Source: Panonychus citri (Eukaryota; Arthropoda; Arachnida; Trombidiformes; Tetranychidae). From it: a stretch of 64,000 bases of DNA. The stretch covers positions 248,001 through 312,000 of the forward strand of contig NW_026515482.1 in assembly GCF_014898815.1 (NCBI RefSeq), written 5' to 3'. The notes below the pieces were generated by a model. The model did no database searches and was not told the DNA's origin. It saw only the letters and a program-made list of their open reading frames with translations. This document shows positions 11,435 through 23,812 of the stretch, one piece after another. The position numbers were made by a program, and so were the translations under genes. Position 1 is the first letter of the stretch. Each line of letters starts with the position of its first letter.

Positions 11435-11773
11435 ATGGATGATTCAGATGGAGATTCTCATGGGAAGAAAATGTTTACTTCCAAAAGTGGTCCTGGTGGC
11501 GGCGGTGGTCATGTTAATAAGATTCAAAAAGTGATGGTACAACCAATTAATCTGATTTTCCGTTACCTACAGAATCGTGCTCGTATTCAAGTTTGGTTAA
11601 ATGAGAATGTTAATCTACGAATTGAAGGACATATCATTGGTTTCGATGAATATATGAACCTTGTCTTGGATGATGCCGAAGAAGTTTATACAAAGACACA
11701 GACAAAGAAATCGATTGGTCGAATATTGTTAAAGGGTGAAAATATTACCCTAATCATGAAAACTCAAGAATGA
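11435..11773 (+). CDS. SNRPE: Small nuclear ribonucleoprotein E (SmE)
   Basis: Single exon, 112 aa. SmE is one of the seven Sm proteins that form the ring on U1, U2, U4 and U5 snRNAs. Sm1 and Sm2 are both complete: the core runs from KVMVQPINLIFRYLQNR through IEGHIIGFDEYMNLVLDDAEEV to GRILLKGENITLI. The N-terminus is about 20 residues longer than in human SmE and contains a GPGGGGG stretch. An internal Met13 could give a shorter form, but the first ATG keeps an open frame and is preferred. It is convergent with the two-TM orphan, 407 bp between stop codons. Confidence 0.95.
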   Translation: MDDSDGDSHGKKMFTSKSGPGGGGGHVNKIQKVMVQPINLIFRYLQNRARIQVWLNENVNLRIEGHIIGFDEYMNLVLDDAEEVYTKTQTKKSIGRILLKGENITLIMKTQE

Positions 11774-12180
11774 TTATAATTTAAACCAAAAGAAAGAGAG
11801 ACAACAAACAACCAAATCGCCAGATTAAAACGAAATTTTCATTTTTTATATCATGAGAATTTTTTTTAAAAAAAACAAAGTTAAGATCCAATTGTGTGTG
11901 TGTGTATGTGAATGTGTATTGAAAAAAGGGATAAGAGTGAGGCTCGAATTTGCTTCAATAAATAATCGTTTGCATTGAACAATTTAAATTCTTGAAAGAA
12001 TTTCTTTTCTTGTAAGCAAATTGATTCTTTTCTTTTTTTTAAAAAAAGGTGAATTTTTTAAGAAAGTGAGAGAGAAACAGAAATTAAAGGTGGTGATTAA
12101 GGTGAGATGATGATTGTGGTAGTGAAAGTAGTAGAAGTAGTAATTGGGGGGTGATTATGTTCTTGATTGTTGGTTGATGA
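11774..12180. other. Convergent 3' flank between SmE and the two-TM orphan
   Basis: Short A/T tracts, a (TG)n run at 11893-11903, and an AATAAATAA at about 11960 that can serve as the SmE polyadenylation signal. No coding sequence seen. Confidence 0.5.
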
Positions 12181-12627
12181 TTAGACTCGTTTCTTGAACA
12201 AAGATGTTGATGTTATCTTCCATCGAGATGATTTTGATTTCCATCTAATCCATGAAGTTAACCCGGTCTTTAGATTAATGTAAAGTGTTGAGATCTCATT
12301 GATTAAATAAAAGGTAAGACCAAAGGAAAAGGTAATTAAAGATGAAGCCAGACTCTTGGAATCAGGAACAAGTTCACCATGAATCATTTTATCCCAAAGT
12401 AAATTGAAACCATTGATAATGTAAGTTAATATTACACAAGATGAGATGAATGAGAAAACAATTAGAGCTCCGGTTATGCTGACAAGGTCCGAGTGACTTG
12501 GAACAGTCATGATTAATCTGGTTCCAGAATGTGATAGAATTGGATCACTTGGAGGTATTGATGATGGAGTAGAAATCAAGTAATTGTGACTCTCATCGAC
12601 AACACTGAGACCAAAATCAAACAACAT
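12181..12627 (-). CDS. Hypothetical two-transmembrane protein
   Basis: Single open frame of 148 aa starting at a true ATG. I do not recognise the family. There are two clear hydrophobic segments, at about residues 48-71 (LVSITGALIVFSFISSCVIL) and 92-116 (LASSLITFSFGLTFYLINEI). A short basic C-terminal tail (SWIRWKSKSSRWK) follows, and a Ser/Pro-rich N-terminus precedes. By charge, the tail is likely cytosolic. There is no signal peptide. It lies convergent to SmE and at the left edge of the 7.6-kb desert, so 5' exons further right cannot be excluded. It could be a lineage-specific protein. Confidence 0.55.
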   Translation of the reverse strand: MLFDFGLSVVDESHNYLISTPSSIPPSDPILSHSGTRLIMTVPSHSDLVSITGALIVFSFISSCVILTYIINGFNLLWDKMIHGELVPDSKSLASSLITFSFGLTFYLINEISTLYINLKTGLTSWIRWKSKSSRWKITSTSLFKKRV

Positions 12628-15600
12628 AATGATGATTGTTGTTGATTAGAAAATTGTCTTTGTTTTGTTTTGTGTTGAGAAACAAAATTCCAATTGAATT
12701 TGGGCGATTTTTAACTGATTCAGCGATGATTTAAAAAAAAGGGATAGTCAAACAATCAATGGATAAGTTGTGAGTTGATGATTGAGGTTAAAAGAATTGG
12801 TTAAGATTAGGATTAAATTAATTAGATCCAATTAAGCTCACATACACAGCGAGTAAAATTTTGGTTCTCTTTTCATGTAATATAGATTCTCTCTGGTTGT
12901 TTACACTCATCTAATCACTTATAGAGTGAAAGATAATTCAAAATATTTGATGTTGATGAATGAGATGATTGTGAGAATGATGGAAACGTTGATGATCCAG
13001 TTTAAAGATTGGAAATCACTTTCACCAAAATTGTAAAGACCATGAAGAAAACAATTAAACGTAAGTAATTAAATGAGCAATTGCGATTATGTGAAATTGC
13101 AAATGTTTTTCATTTCCTTTGTTTTGATACAATTTTCATAAACAAAATTAGTGTAGGAGTAAAAGTTGAATCTCTTGTTGACTGTTAATTGTTGCCAATG
13201 TCAATGGTCTGGTTGACAGTGATTCCGATTGATTGTAATCAAGAGTAACAAGAAAACTCAATCAATCAATGGATGAAACCAAGAGACAACAATTAACCAG
13301 AGAGAAAGAAAAACAAAACAAGTCGGTAGACAAAAGGATGAAACTTGTTATGTGATGAAACCAAAATGATTTAAACGTTTTCACAATTTAAGAGACAATT
13401 TAACAAAACTGATGATCACAAACACCCAACAGGTAAACCAATAGACACTCAAGGGATAAGACAAAAGGTTAATCTCTATGTACACTAATCCATGACTATT
13501 GAAGACTAATGAAGTTAATTGTTGTTTTCTCAACAACAACCACAACAAGAGTTAACAATGAATAGTTAACAGGATCAACCAGAAATTAGAAATGACTTTT
13601 TTTCTTACTTTCTCTTTTCTTTCTTTCTTTTTGTTTCTCTCTCTCTCAACGAACCAAACCTCGAATCGTTGTTCAGAATCAGGAGAAGATGATGAAGATG
13701 ATGATGATGAAAAGAAAGAGAAAAGAAAGAGCTAATGATGATAAGAAAGAGAGAAAAGAAAGACTCAATGTCATCACTTTCTCTTTCATCCCAATCCGGT
13801 TTCTGTTGTGAGTTAATTGTAAATCCATGGTCACTTTTGATTCACATTTCCAGATTATATTCAATACTTTACATTCACTATTAACTAATCCAGTTGTGTA
13901 AATTATTCCAATTTCATCAAATTAACTCTAATCTCTTAATTATTTTTATATAATTTCAGGATAGTAAATAAAATTATCAATGAATCTTTGAGATTGTCAA
14001 TCCTTTTGCTTTTGATTCTTGATCATCATCGATAGTTAATCAACAACAATTAACCTTGGTAGCCCTTCACTTGACTTTTTGTTTCTTTTTTTTCAATTGT
14101 GATTAACTTAATTTAGATCCTGCTGTGTGTATTCAACAATTTAAGGTCAAATATTTAAGTGTTAATCATATCTTGTTATGTTTTTTACTTCTTGATTGTT
14201 GTTGTCTCTCATTTAGATTATTATATATTTAAGTTAATAGTGATATATTCAGTTGATTGTGACCATCAAACAATTTGATTAAAGGTCATTTTAATGATAA
14301 AGTAGAAACAAATTATGATCAACAATCAATTGTTATGATTGTAATACTGTTTAATATTGAGTTGATTTAGTTGTTGATCAACTTTTGCAAGAATAGAAAG
14401 TGAAATTAATTGTTTCCGAACATTTCAATTTCTTTCTGATTGTTAAAACTTTTTTCTTCCAACAATCAAATCAATTGATTCTCATTCAACAATTATTTTA
14501 ATTGTATAAATTTTAAGGTAAGGCTATTAGGCGATGTCCACTTATTAATCAATCCTCCCAATGGTCAACAATTAACACAATTGTTACAACCTAAGAAACG
14601 GAAAATCAATGAGTTAATTGTTGTTAAAGTGTATCAGTGACAATCAAGTTAATTGAAATGAAAAAGAAACAATTTCTATTATTTAAAATTGAATTAGTGG
14701 TTAACCCTCAATCATCAATGAGAATTAATTAACTAATCAAGTACATTACGAAGTTTATTGTGATTAAAAAAAGCATCAACAATTTAATTTCCTTAATTTA
14801 ATCTCTTCCTACAATAATAAACATACAGGTAACAATTAAGAAAATTAAGAGTATCATTAACGTTAATCATTAACAATTTGTCTCTCATTCCTTAAGGTCA
14901 CAATTTATTTTCGAAAAGGTCAAATCATGATCATGATTTAATCACAATCAGTTTGTCCAAACAGTTGATTAGCTAGGAAGAGATTAAGATTTAATTGTTG
15001 ATTTCTCATAATAGTGTTGACCTTGGTCAGTGTAAAATAGTGGATGAGAGGAGGAAACAATTTAGTTAATTGGGCGTTGATTTAGTTGAATGTTTAGTTA
15101 ATCAAAAATTGGGAGAATTAAAATTAACCTTGATGATTAAGAAACTGTCGTTCATTTGGATCATTGAAATGCCCTCAAGGCATAAAACTAAACCAGAAGA
15201 AGATGTTAAATATTCAAGGTTAGAATTTAATTAAATTAAATTGTTATGATTAAATTTAATTTCCTTAATCTGATAAATAAATTGTCGTTCGATTGAAATT
15301 TGTCAGAAAAAAACAAACAAATATAGAGTAACAATCAATTTAATTATGTTATAATTTTGTTTAAATTAAGGTCAAAGATGATCAGTAAAGTAACAATTTA
15401 TTTATTTCTCTTTAATTGTCATTTAATTGTCGTTCATTATTTTATTGATTGTCTCAAATTGGTAAACTGATTTGATGAGATGTTTAATCATGTTGATTAT
15501 GTTCAAATCACGAAATAAAAAAGTTTATTTAACTAATTGTTTAAACTTTTACATTGATTTTATTATTTCCTTGTTAACCTTAATTCACCTCTAATCTTTT

Positions 15601-18600
15601 AGACAACAATTAAAATTAATTGTTAATCGTTTGACTTTAACATTTTTCATTACTCTTCAATATCTTCCTCTTAATTTGGTTGTAAGATTTAATTTACTTG
15701 ATTGTTGTGGACACAATTTAAATCAAAGGTCACATTGAATCTAATTATAATTGATCAGGTCAACTCGTTTTTAGATTTTAACAATTATCACAAATCAACA
15801 ATTAACAAAGAAACACAATTTCATTATCATAATTAGAAATGATTAACCATCTATCAGATTTACAATTAATTTGATTGTAACAATCAAGCTAAGAAACCTA
15901 CACAATTAAATGAATACAAATGGATAAACCCATAGATAGTAATTTAAATAATTCATGATGATTGTAACAATTAAAAACCTACAACAAAAATGTTAACATG
16001 AGTAATATAATGCTAATTACTAATATACAGATTATAACCAGACAATTAGTTAATTGTGAGCTGTCTATTAAATTTATCTGTAATTAGCCAAACACCTACT
16101 TTCTTAATTGTTAGTTAATTTGATTTCATGATGATTACTGGAAAAGGATTAGAAAGCCAAACCTTTTTTTTCAATTGGTTTGTTAATTGTTGTGAAATTG
16201 AACAACTTAATTTGATTTACTTGTGATAACATTGAACAATCAAGTCAACAATTAAAGTCTAAAAGTTAAATTGCTCTTGATAATTTGAAGATTTAAATTT
16301 CTCAAGGTAAATATCATTCAAAAACTAACCACTGATTATGTTGACTACTATTTAAAGCAAACAATTAGTTGATTAGTTAACTAAATCAGTGAAACATGAA
16401 AATAAAAATCTCGTTTAATTTTATTTTTTCAAAGTCAATTGACCTTAACTAACCTTGGATTTAATTGTTGAAATTTGTTGGTGAAGTTTCATCAAAGTTT
16501 TTACAAGATTAACCTTGAATTGGAATGGCAATCAAGTTAATTGTAAACGGAATTTTGATCACAATTAACATGGTAATAGATTAATCCAAGTGTATTTATA
16601 ATATAAAAAAAATAACAAGCCAAATGATCAACAGGTTTATGATTGTGATTAGGGAAACGAGTTAACAACAATTAAGTTGATTGTAAACGATTTGTTCAAA
16701 GGAAAAACATTCAAGTTTATATTTCTAAGTGAAAGTTAATTAACTTAATTGTTAACTCACAGTCAATGATCATTATGTTCATATTATTTACAATGATTTG
16801 TATTGTTATCACGATTAATTGTTAACTTACCTGAGGATAGTAACAATTAATGAGTCATACTGATTGTGTTTTTCTCAAACAACAATTAGCAGATTTTCAT
16901 TGAATTTCAGTTGTAAAGTATTTTCCTAAACCATTTCTTTGATTATCACAATTAACATTAAACAATTAACTCATCAATCTACAATTAATTGTTAAATCAT
17001 TCTACTTGATTGAATATTGATTGTTAACTGATTAAATCATCAATTGACATAATGATGATTTAAAGCTCAATAATTTACAATTTGACGACGACGATAATTA
17101 TTGTAAATTGTTAACAATTAATCACATGGATTTACAATACTAATTAATGTTGAATATCCTTCGTCTACAATGATTAACATGATCTTGATAAAAAAAAATT
17201 GATTGTTGGAAGGTTAAAAAAGTAACTAATTCTTAATTGTAGTTAAATTGATTAAGAGAAAAGTAAAAAAATAATAATAATAAATAAATAATTAAATTGA
17301 ACATAATTTTAATCATAATTATATAAGGATAAGGAAATGTTAATCATAAATCGTTGTTAAATGATTAATATTAATCAATCCTTGGTGCATTGAACGACTT
17401 TCAAAGTTAATTGTTCAAGACACTTAATCACTTAGCATTTTGATTGAAATAAATGATTAAGTGAAATCAGATTTTACCTTTAAAATGATTTAATCAACAT
17501 TTAAACCCCTTAATTACTCAACTTATATATTACATACTCGTTTTACTCAACATTGTAAACAAAATGATTAGTTAATCATCATCAGAACCAGATTTAGGTT
17601 TGTGATTAAGTTAATTCAGTAAGATCAAGATCCAAGGTCTATGAAACCAGAATTTGTTCAATCGAGGATGAAAATGAAATCGTTTTTTTTTCTCGACAAT
17701 TTAATTCTTAAGGCCAATCGTAACCTTGTAGATTTCAATGATCACCATGATCATGAGGATTATTTCATGATAATTTCTCAGGAACAATTGAAAACATGAA
17801 TTACAAGAGATGAGAAGAAGCAAAAAAAAAAGTTAGATTGTAATTGGACAGAAACGGTTAGACAATCAATCGATTATTTAATTTCTGTTTGCAAGTTAAA
17901 TTGTTGTTGAGAAACAAAAAACAATTTAATTTGATTGAAAAGCAAATGATCAATTGTGATCTCACCAATGAAAGACAATCAAATTAAGATAAACAAAAGA
18001 TTACCATTCAAATTGAACTTCCATTAGGTTTGATTGTTGTACGAATAATCAACAATTAAGATGCAAAAAAAAAGGTAAAGATGAGTAAATATAATAGTTG
18101 ATTAACTTTGATTTGTTTCTTCATTGATTCAGTTGATTACTAATTAACGAGATCCTTAATTGCGGCCAGTGTTTAAATTGTTACCAATTTATTTACACAA
18201 CTTTTTTATTCATCTATTTGATAGTTTTTTTTGTTAATCAACATGATGATTATCATTATAAACCTTTAATGAATTGATTTGATTATCCATCTTTTGACAT
18301 GTTAAATTGTAATCAGACAATTGAATCTAATTGTTAAAAGGTTGTTACTCTTGGACAATTTAAAAGTTAATGTTGAAACAAAAACTGTGATTAGTTGATT
18401 ATGATTAAAATTGAAAAGGTTTGATTGGTTGGAAGGTTAAATTGTTATAATAGAAAGTGAAAGTCAATCAAGAGCAGCAAATTAACTCGTCTATTCAACT
18501 ATAATCAAATCAACTCACAATTTAAGGTCAATTGAAGATGATTTATCTTCCTTATCATCATCATCTCTTTCTTTTTTTGTCTATTTCTCTCTCTTTTTTA

Positions 18601-20239
18601 CTTTCATTTGAATTTTCATTCTTCATGATGATCTCATAATAATCTACATCCGTTTCCTTTTACATGTGAGTTAATTTTTCTTTCTTCAATTGTAACAATT
18701 AATTGACCACAATAAAGTTTCAATCAATTGACAACTTTAAACTCCAGCAATTTGATCCCAATTAACTAATCACCGTTATGGTCAATTGATTGACCTTAAC
18801 ACTTATTACCTGTTAATTGTTGATAATTTTATCATACAAAGTCTGAGATTTAATTTAATCGCAACTGCAAACACAATTAAAATACTAAAAGACACATTAA
18901 CCATAAATTGTAATTAGCTACCTTTCATAATTATTTAAGTTAATAAGTGATAATTAAAAACAATTAAATGACAGAAACAAATGACATCAATCAAAGTGAA
19001 TTAAATCAACCACGAATGAGAAAGACAGACAATTAATTAACATTGAAGATTGCATGTTAACCTATTGTATTGTAAATTGTTGGTCAGATTAAGGATAAAT
19101 TAGAATGACCAAACAATTGTAACAATTAAAATCTCTCTCTCTCTCCAAATCAATTATCAAACTCGACTAATCAGTGGACTTGATCATTACTTGATTGTTG
19201 TTTCTCTCGTCGATCAGATCTCCAGGTCAGTTTTTCGTCTCTTTTTTTTCGCATTTCAATTTGATTTCACTTTCTATCACTGATTATCATGATTATCGCT
19301 AAATGTTGATTATAAATATAATCTATATTCTTTAATTCAGTTGACCTATCCAAAAGAAGAAAAGAAAAAAAAAGTTCGTTAAAAAAAGTCAAATAGCCGA
19401 TCTAAAGTGTTCGTTAAAAAAAAGAGTCCAATTAACTGTAAATATTATAATCTGATTGATCAACTGGTAACATGTAACACAATCAACAACCTCTAAAGTC
19501 AACACCATCAGACACACATTTACAATCATCTCAAACTGAGTTAATAATCATAATAATAATAAAGTTAATTCAGTTGATTCATTCATGATGATGACCTGCC
19601 TTTGACCCAGAATCATGGTTCATGGTTCATGTGAATATGTTTCTCAATCAACTTTGATTGTTTGGTGAGTTGCTTGTATTTAAAATGACCTTTCAAATAA
19701 ATTCAATAAAGAGAAGAAGAAGAAAAAATTTCCAAACTAAATGAATCAGTGATCGAAAACTTTAAACAATCAACTAATCACAATTCTGAAGCGATTGAAC
19801 AATAAAAACGATTTACCTTTTCATCAATTCTCCAATGGTGATAAAGTGCAACACTTGAATATTATGTAATATTATGTATTTAGTAAGAAGGTTGAATTTT
19901 TGTACAATTGTGAAAGAAACAATTAACAAAAGTTTTCTTTGTTTTAATTGTCACAATTAAAAATTTTCAATTTTCTAAAATTCGTGCGAATTTCAGCTAC
20001 GCCATCTAGTGTTCGTTTTAGAAACTATTCGAGTGAATAGAAAGAAAGAGAAAAAGAAACAGAAATATTTTCTATTTGAAGAAAAACTTGCGACCTAGTG
20101 ACATCTATGAACGAATAGATTATTCATTGTTTTACTTTTTTTAAGTTGAAAATTTTAACTTTCACCTTTTAAATTGATTGTTGATTTCTTTAATTGATTG
20201 AAAACTTTAATTACAATCAATATTTTCGGATTGATTTAC
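12628..20239. other. 7.6-kb gene desert rich in short AT-motifs
   Basis: No frame longer than about 60 codons here has a protein-like composition, and I see no splice-consistent exons. The stretch is filled with ACAATTAA/TTAATTGT and AACAATTAAC words on both strands. It also holds ten AAGGTCA/TGACCTT heptamers between 14143 and 18797. A purine/CT tract (13600-13790) and a CTCTCTCTC run (19135) are the only simple repeats of note. A CGCCATCTAGTG motif (20000-20011) and a CTAGTGACATCTAT motif (20095-20108) lie next to the aminopeptidase A leader exon. It may be a cis-regulatory domain or may hold unspliced non-coding transcripts; the sequence alone does not decide. Confidence 0.55.
20000..20011 (-). 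promoter_or_regulatory. CACTAGATGGCG motif (CTCF-like)
   Basis: The minus strand reads AACACTAGATGGCGTAGC, a good fit to the CTCF core (CACNAGRTGGCG). It lies 240 bp upstream of the leader exon of aminopeptidase A, at the border between the desert and the gene pair. This is the best single match of the recurring AGATGGC motif in the window. Confidence 0.4.
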
Positions 20240-23200
20240 ATGATTAACGGTTTATTAACTCGTTCATTAGCTGTAGTTGTTACTGGTCGCTCAATTACCC
20301 AAGGTAAGCGCTTGTATTTTTTTATTTTAATTCATATTCTCACTAATGTTATTCCTGTTCTGTTTCAATTAGTAACAATTTACATTAGTAGAATGTGATT
20401 AAATTGAGATTAATTGACGTTGAAAAGCAGATTTATCTGATCTCATTTAGCTGACGTCTTGAGAATAAGAGAATTCGAAGACATTTCAAATGAAAAGGAT
20501 ATTATCCATTTGATTAGCTTTATGGTTTATTACTCCATTTGCTCATCTTACTTGGTTTCCATTCTCATTTTTCAATAGACCCGCTCAGAGAATCGATTTT
20601 ATTATTCTTTTTCTCATATTTCGGCTTATCTGTAGATCGATTTTATTCTAATCGGTATCATACCTTTTAGCAACAAAATTTGTTGACTGTGCAGTTTCAT
20701 CAATTATCTCGTAACATTTTCTAATTACTCCTTCTTTTTCTATAGTTTACTCATCATTTAGACTAATCACCACATCTTCTCTTGGAAAAAAGTGTTTGTT
20801 GGAAAAGCTAAAACCTTCAGTGTCACTCTGTTTTGATCGCCAAATCACCATGTCAACTTTTCTCAAAGCCAAAAAACATTATGAACGATTACCCAGAACT
20901 GTAATTCCAACTCTTTACAAACTGGAACTACAACCAGATCTGGAGAAATTCGTCTTTTCCGGTAAAGTGGACATCGATGTATCTGTTAAGGAAAGTACTA
21001 ATTCGATTACCCTTAATGTTTCTGAAATTGAGATTCAAAAGGCGACCTTTAAATCTGGATCACAAGGTAAGTGTGTAGTTGTAATTAAACAGAACAAATT
21101 AATCTGATTATCTAGTATTAATTAATTTCTCTACTATTAGATTCATCAATGGGCCAGGTAACTCTCGATCCGGTGAACGAAAAAGCCTTGATTAAGTTTG
21201 GTGACAACCTTAAGACTGGAGATGGTGTTTTATCACTTTTATTTACTGGTATTTTGAACGATAAAATGAAAGGTTTTTACCGAACCAAATACACGGCTCC
21301 TAATGGCGAAGAAAGATATGCAGCAACTACTCAATTTGAGGCTCCTGATGCCCGACGTGCCTTCCCTTGTTGGGATGAGCCTTCATTTAAGGCGAAATTT
21401 GAAGTTACCATTATTGCTCCGAAAGACCGAACAGTTTTATCCAATACTGATCCAGTTAGTGATATTCCACACCCAGAGAATCCAAATCTACGAATTGTTA
21501 AATTCTCTCCATCACCAATTATGTCAACTTATCTTCTTGCTTTTATTGTGGGTGAATATGATTACTTGGAGACAATAACCAAGCGTAATACAAGAATCCG
21601 AGTTTACACCCAGTTGGGTAAAAAGGACCAAGGGACATTCGCACTCGAAGTAGCTTCAAAGTCATTGACTCTATTTGAAGATTATTTTGATATTCCTTTC
21701 CCGTTGAACAAGCTAGACCATATAGCTATACCTGATTTCGCATCCGGTGCAATGGAAAATTGGGGATTAATAACATATAGAGAAGTAGCCGTTTTAACAG
21801 ATCCATTGAACTCATCATCTGCTACCAGAGAAAGAATTGCTATAACAGTTGCTCATGAAACTGCTCACCAATGGTTCGGTAATTTAGTGACAATGGAATG
21901 GTGGACTGACCTTTGGCTTAACGAGGGTTTTGCAAGTTTTACTGAATATCTTGCAGTTGATAAAATTTTCCCTCATTTTGACATTTGGTCTCAATTTGTT
22001 GCCTTTGCATCACTTCCCGCACTTGATTTGGACTCACTCCGAAGTAGTCACCCTATCGAAGTACCAGTTGACCATCCGGATGATATTGACTCAATTTTCG
22101 ACTTAATTTCATACGAAAAGGGTGCATCAATCATTCGAATGTGTCATGATTGGATTGGAGATGATGTGAGTTTTCATTCGTATTCTTAATCAAAGTTTTA
22201 CCAAAACTTCATTTAAAAAATAATTTTGATTTTCAGGCTTTTCGTAAAGGATTACATGAGTATCTTAGTAAACATGCTTATGGAAATGCTGTTACTCAAG
22301 ATTTATGGGACTCATTGGAAGCTGCAAGTAATCAACCTGTTGGAAAGACGATGCCCACATGGACTAAACAACTCGGTTATCCGGTGATTAAAGTAGAATC
22401 AAGACAAGATGGAAACAATCGTGTTCTTAAATTAGAACAACAAAAATTCTCTATTGATGGAGTATTAACTGACGAAGAGAAACAAATGATGTGGATGATT
22501 CCAATCTCCATAATCACTTCTAAAGATCCAAACAAAGTCGCCTTATCAACTCTTATGACTGAAAGAACAACCGAATTGATTATACCAAATGTGTCTCCGA
22601 ATGATTGGATTAAACTCAATCCAAAAGTTATTGGCTTTTATAGAGTAAATTATTCGACTGAAATGTTGAACCAATTTAAATCAGCAATTTCATCGAAACA
22701 ATTAGTAGCTGTTGATCGATTACAGATACTTAATGATTCATGGGCTCTTGCTCTTTCCGGTAACATCTCTACTCGAGTTGTCCTTTCGCTCCTTGAGTCT
22801 TATTCTGATGAAGACAATTATTCAACTTGGGTCGCTATCGATAATTGTTTCGGTAAACTGGGCTCGCTCCTTTCTTATACTGATTTAACTGATAAATTCA
22901 ACGCACTAGGAGTAAAACTTTATTCAAAAATATTCGATAAACTTGGATTCGAATCGAAAGACCCTAACGCTCATACAGAGAATCTCCTAAGAGCTTTGGT
23001 TCTTAATCGATTGGCCAAATTTAAATATGATCCAGTAATCAAACAATCACATGTTCTATTTAAAAGTCATTTGGAAAGCAAACCAATCAATCCGGACTTG
23101 AGAAATTGTGTGTATCGATCAGTGGCTTCGTCTTGTGATGATCAAACTTTCGACTCTTTCTTTAAGGTATTTACACCATTTTATTGCTGATTTATTCACA

Positions 23201-23812
23201 ATTCTTATCGATTTAAATCTCTTTTTTCAGTTGTACCGACAAGCAGAACTCAACGAGGAAAAAGTCAGGCTATTACAAGCGACCGGTGCCACTTCCGATG
23301 TTGAAAGACTTCGAAAGGTCCTCCAATTCTCCCTTTCGGTAAATTACTTTATTACTTTTCATTTGTCTTATAAAATTCTAATTTAACGTTTCGTCAAAAT
23401 TAAAATCAGAGTGAAGTTAAATACCAAGATGGATGGATCGGTGTTATATCGACCGTGGGCTCAAAAAATGGTCGTGAAGAAGCTTGGAAATTTTTCAAAG
23501 AAAATGCTGCTGAATTCAAAGAACGTTATGGATCTCACCATTCGAATGCCCGTTTAATTGCGGTGATTATTATGATTTTAATTCTTTTTTTTTCGTACAA
23601 TTCTAATTGTTTATTATATTTTTTAGTGCATCATTTCCGATTTCGCCTCCGATGAAAAAGCCAAAGAAGTGGAAGAATTTTTCTCGCAAAACTCATTCTC
23701 TGGCCACGAACAAGTTATTCTTCGAGGTTTGGAAAAGATCAAATCAAACTCCGAATGGTTGAAACGAGAACTCAATGATATTAAAGATTATCTTGATTCT
23801 AAATCAAATTAA
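20240..23812 (+). CDS. NPEPPS: Puromycin-sensitive aminopeptidase (M1 family), copy A
   Basis: Seven exons: 20240-20303, 20746-21066, 21141-22165, 22237-23166, 23231-23338, 23410-23562 and 23627-23812, all GT-AG and in phase, giving 928 aa (human NPEPPS 919). It removes N-terminal residues from peptides, mainly in the cytosol. GAMEN is at residues 331-335, and the zinc site HETAHQWFGNLVTMEWWTDL starts at His367, with His371 and Glu390. The C-terminal ERAP1-like domain is complete. The first 56 residues (MINGLLTRSLAVVVTG...) are Arg/Ser/Thr-rich with no acids near the start, like a targeting leader. A second start, MSTF at 20850 in an ACC-ATG context, gives the 872-aa cytosolic form. Both may be used, since human NPEPPS also has an upstream leader before a second Met. 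Copy B lies 0.9 kb downstream in the same direction. Confidence 0.9.
22237..23001 (+). repeat. Near-identical tract shared with copy B (gene conversion), copy A side
   Basis: This 765-bp part of exon 4 of copy A aligns without gaps to 26192-26956 in copy B with only scattered differences, about 15-25 by eye. Sequence on both sides is clearly more diverged. The encoded stretch from MEAASNQPVG to LNPKV is identical in both proteins. Confidence 0.85.

Noticed and set aside
13679..13864. Minus-strand 61-aa frame with Leu/Phe/Ile-rich end
   Set aside because: Produced by an AAGAAAGAGA/GATGAT tract at the edge of the desert.
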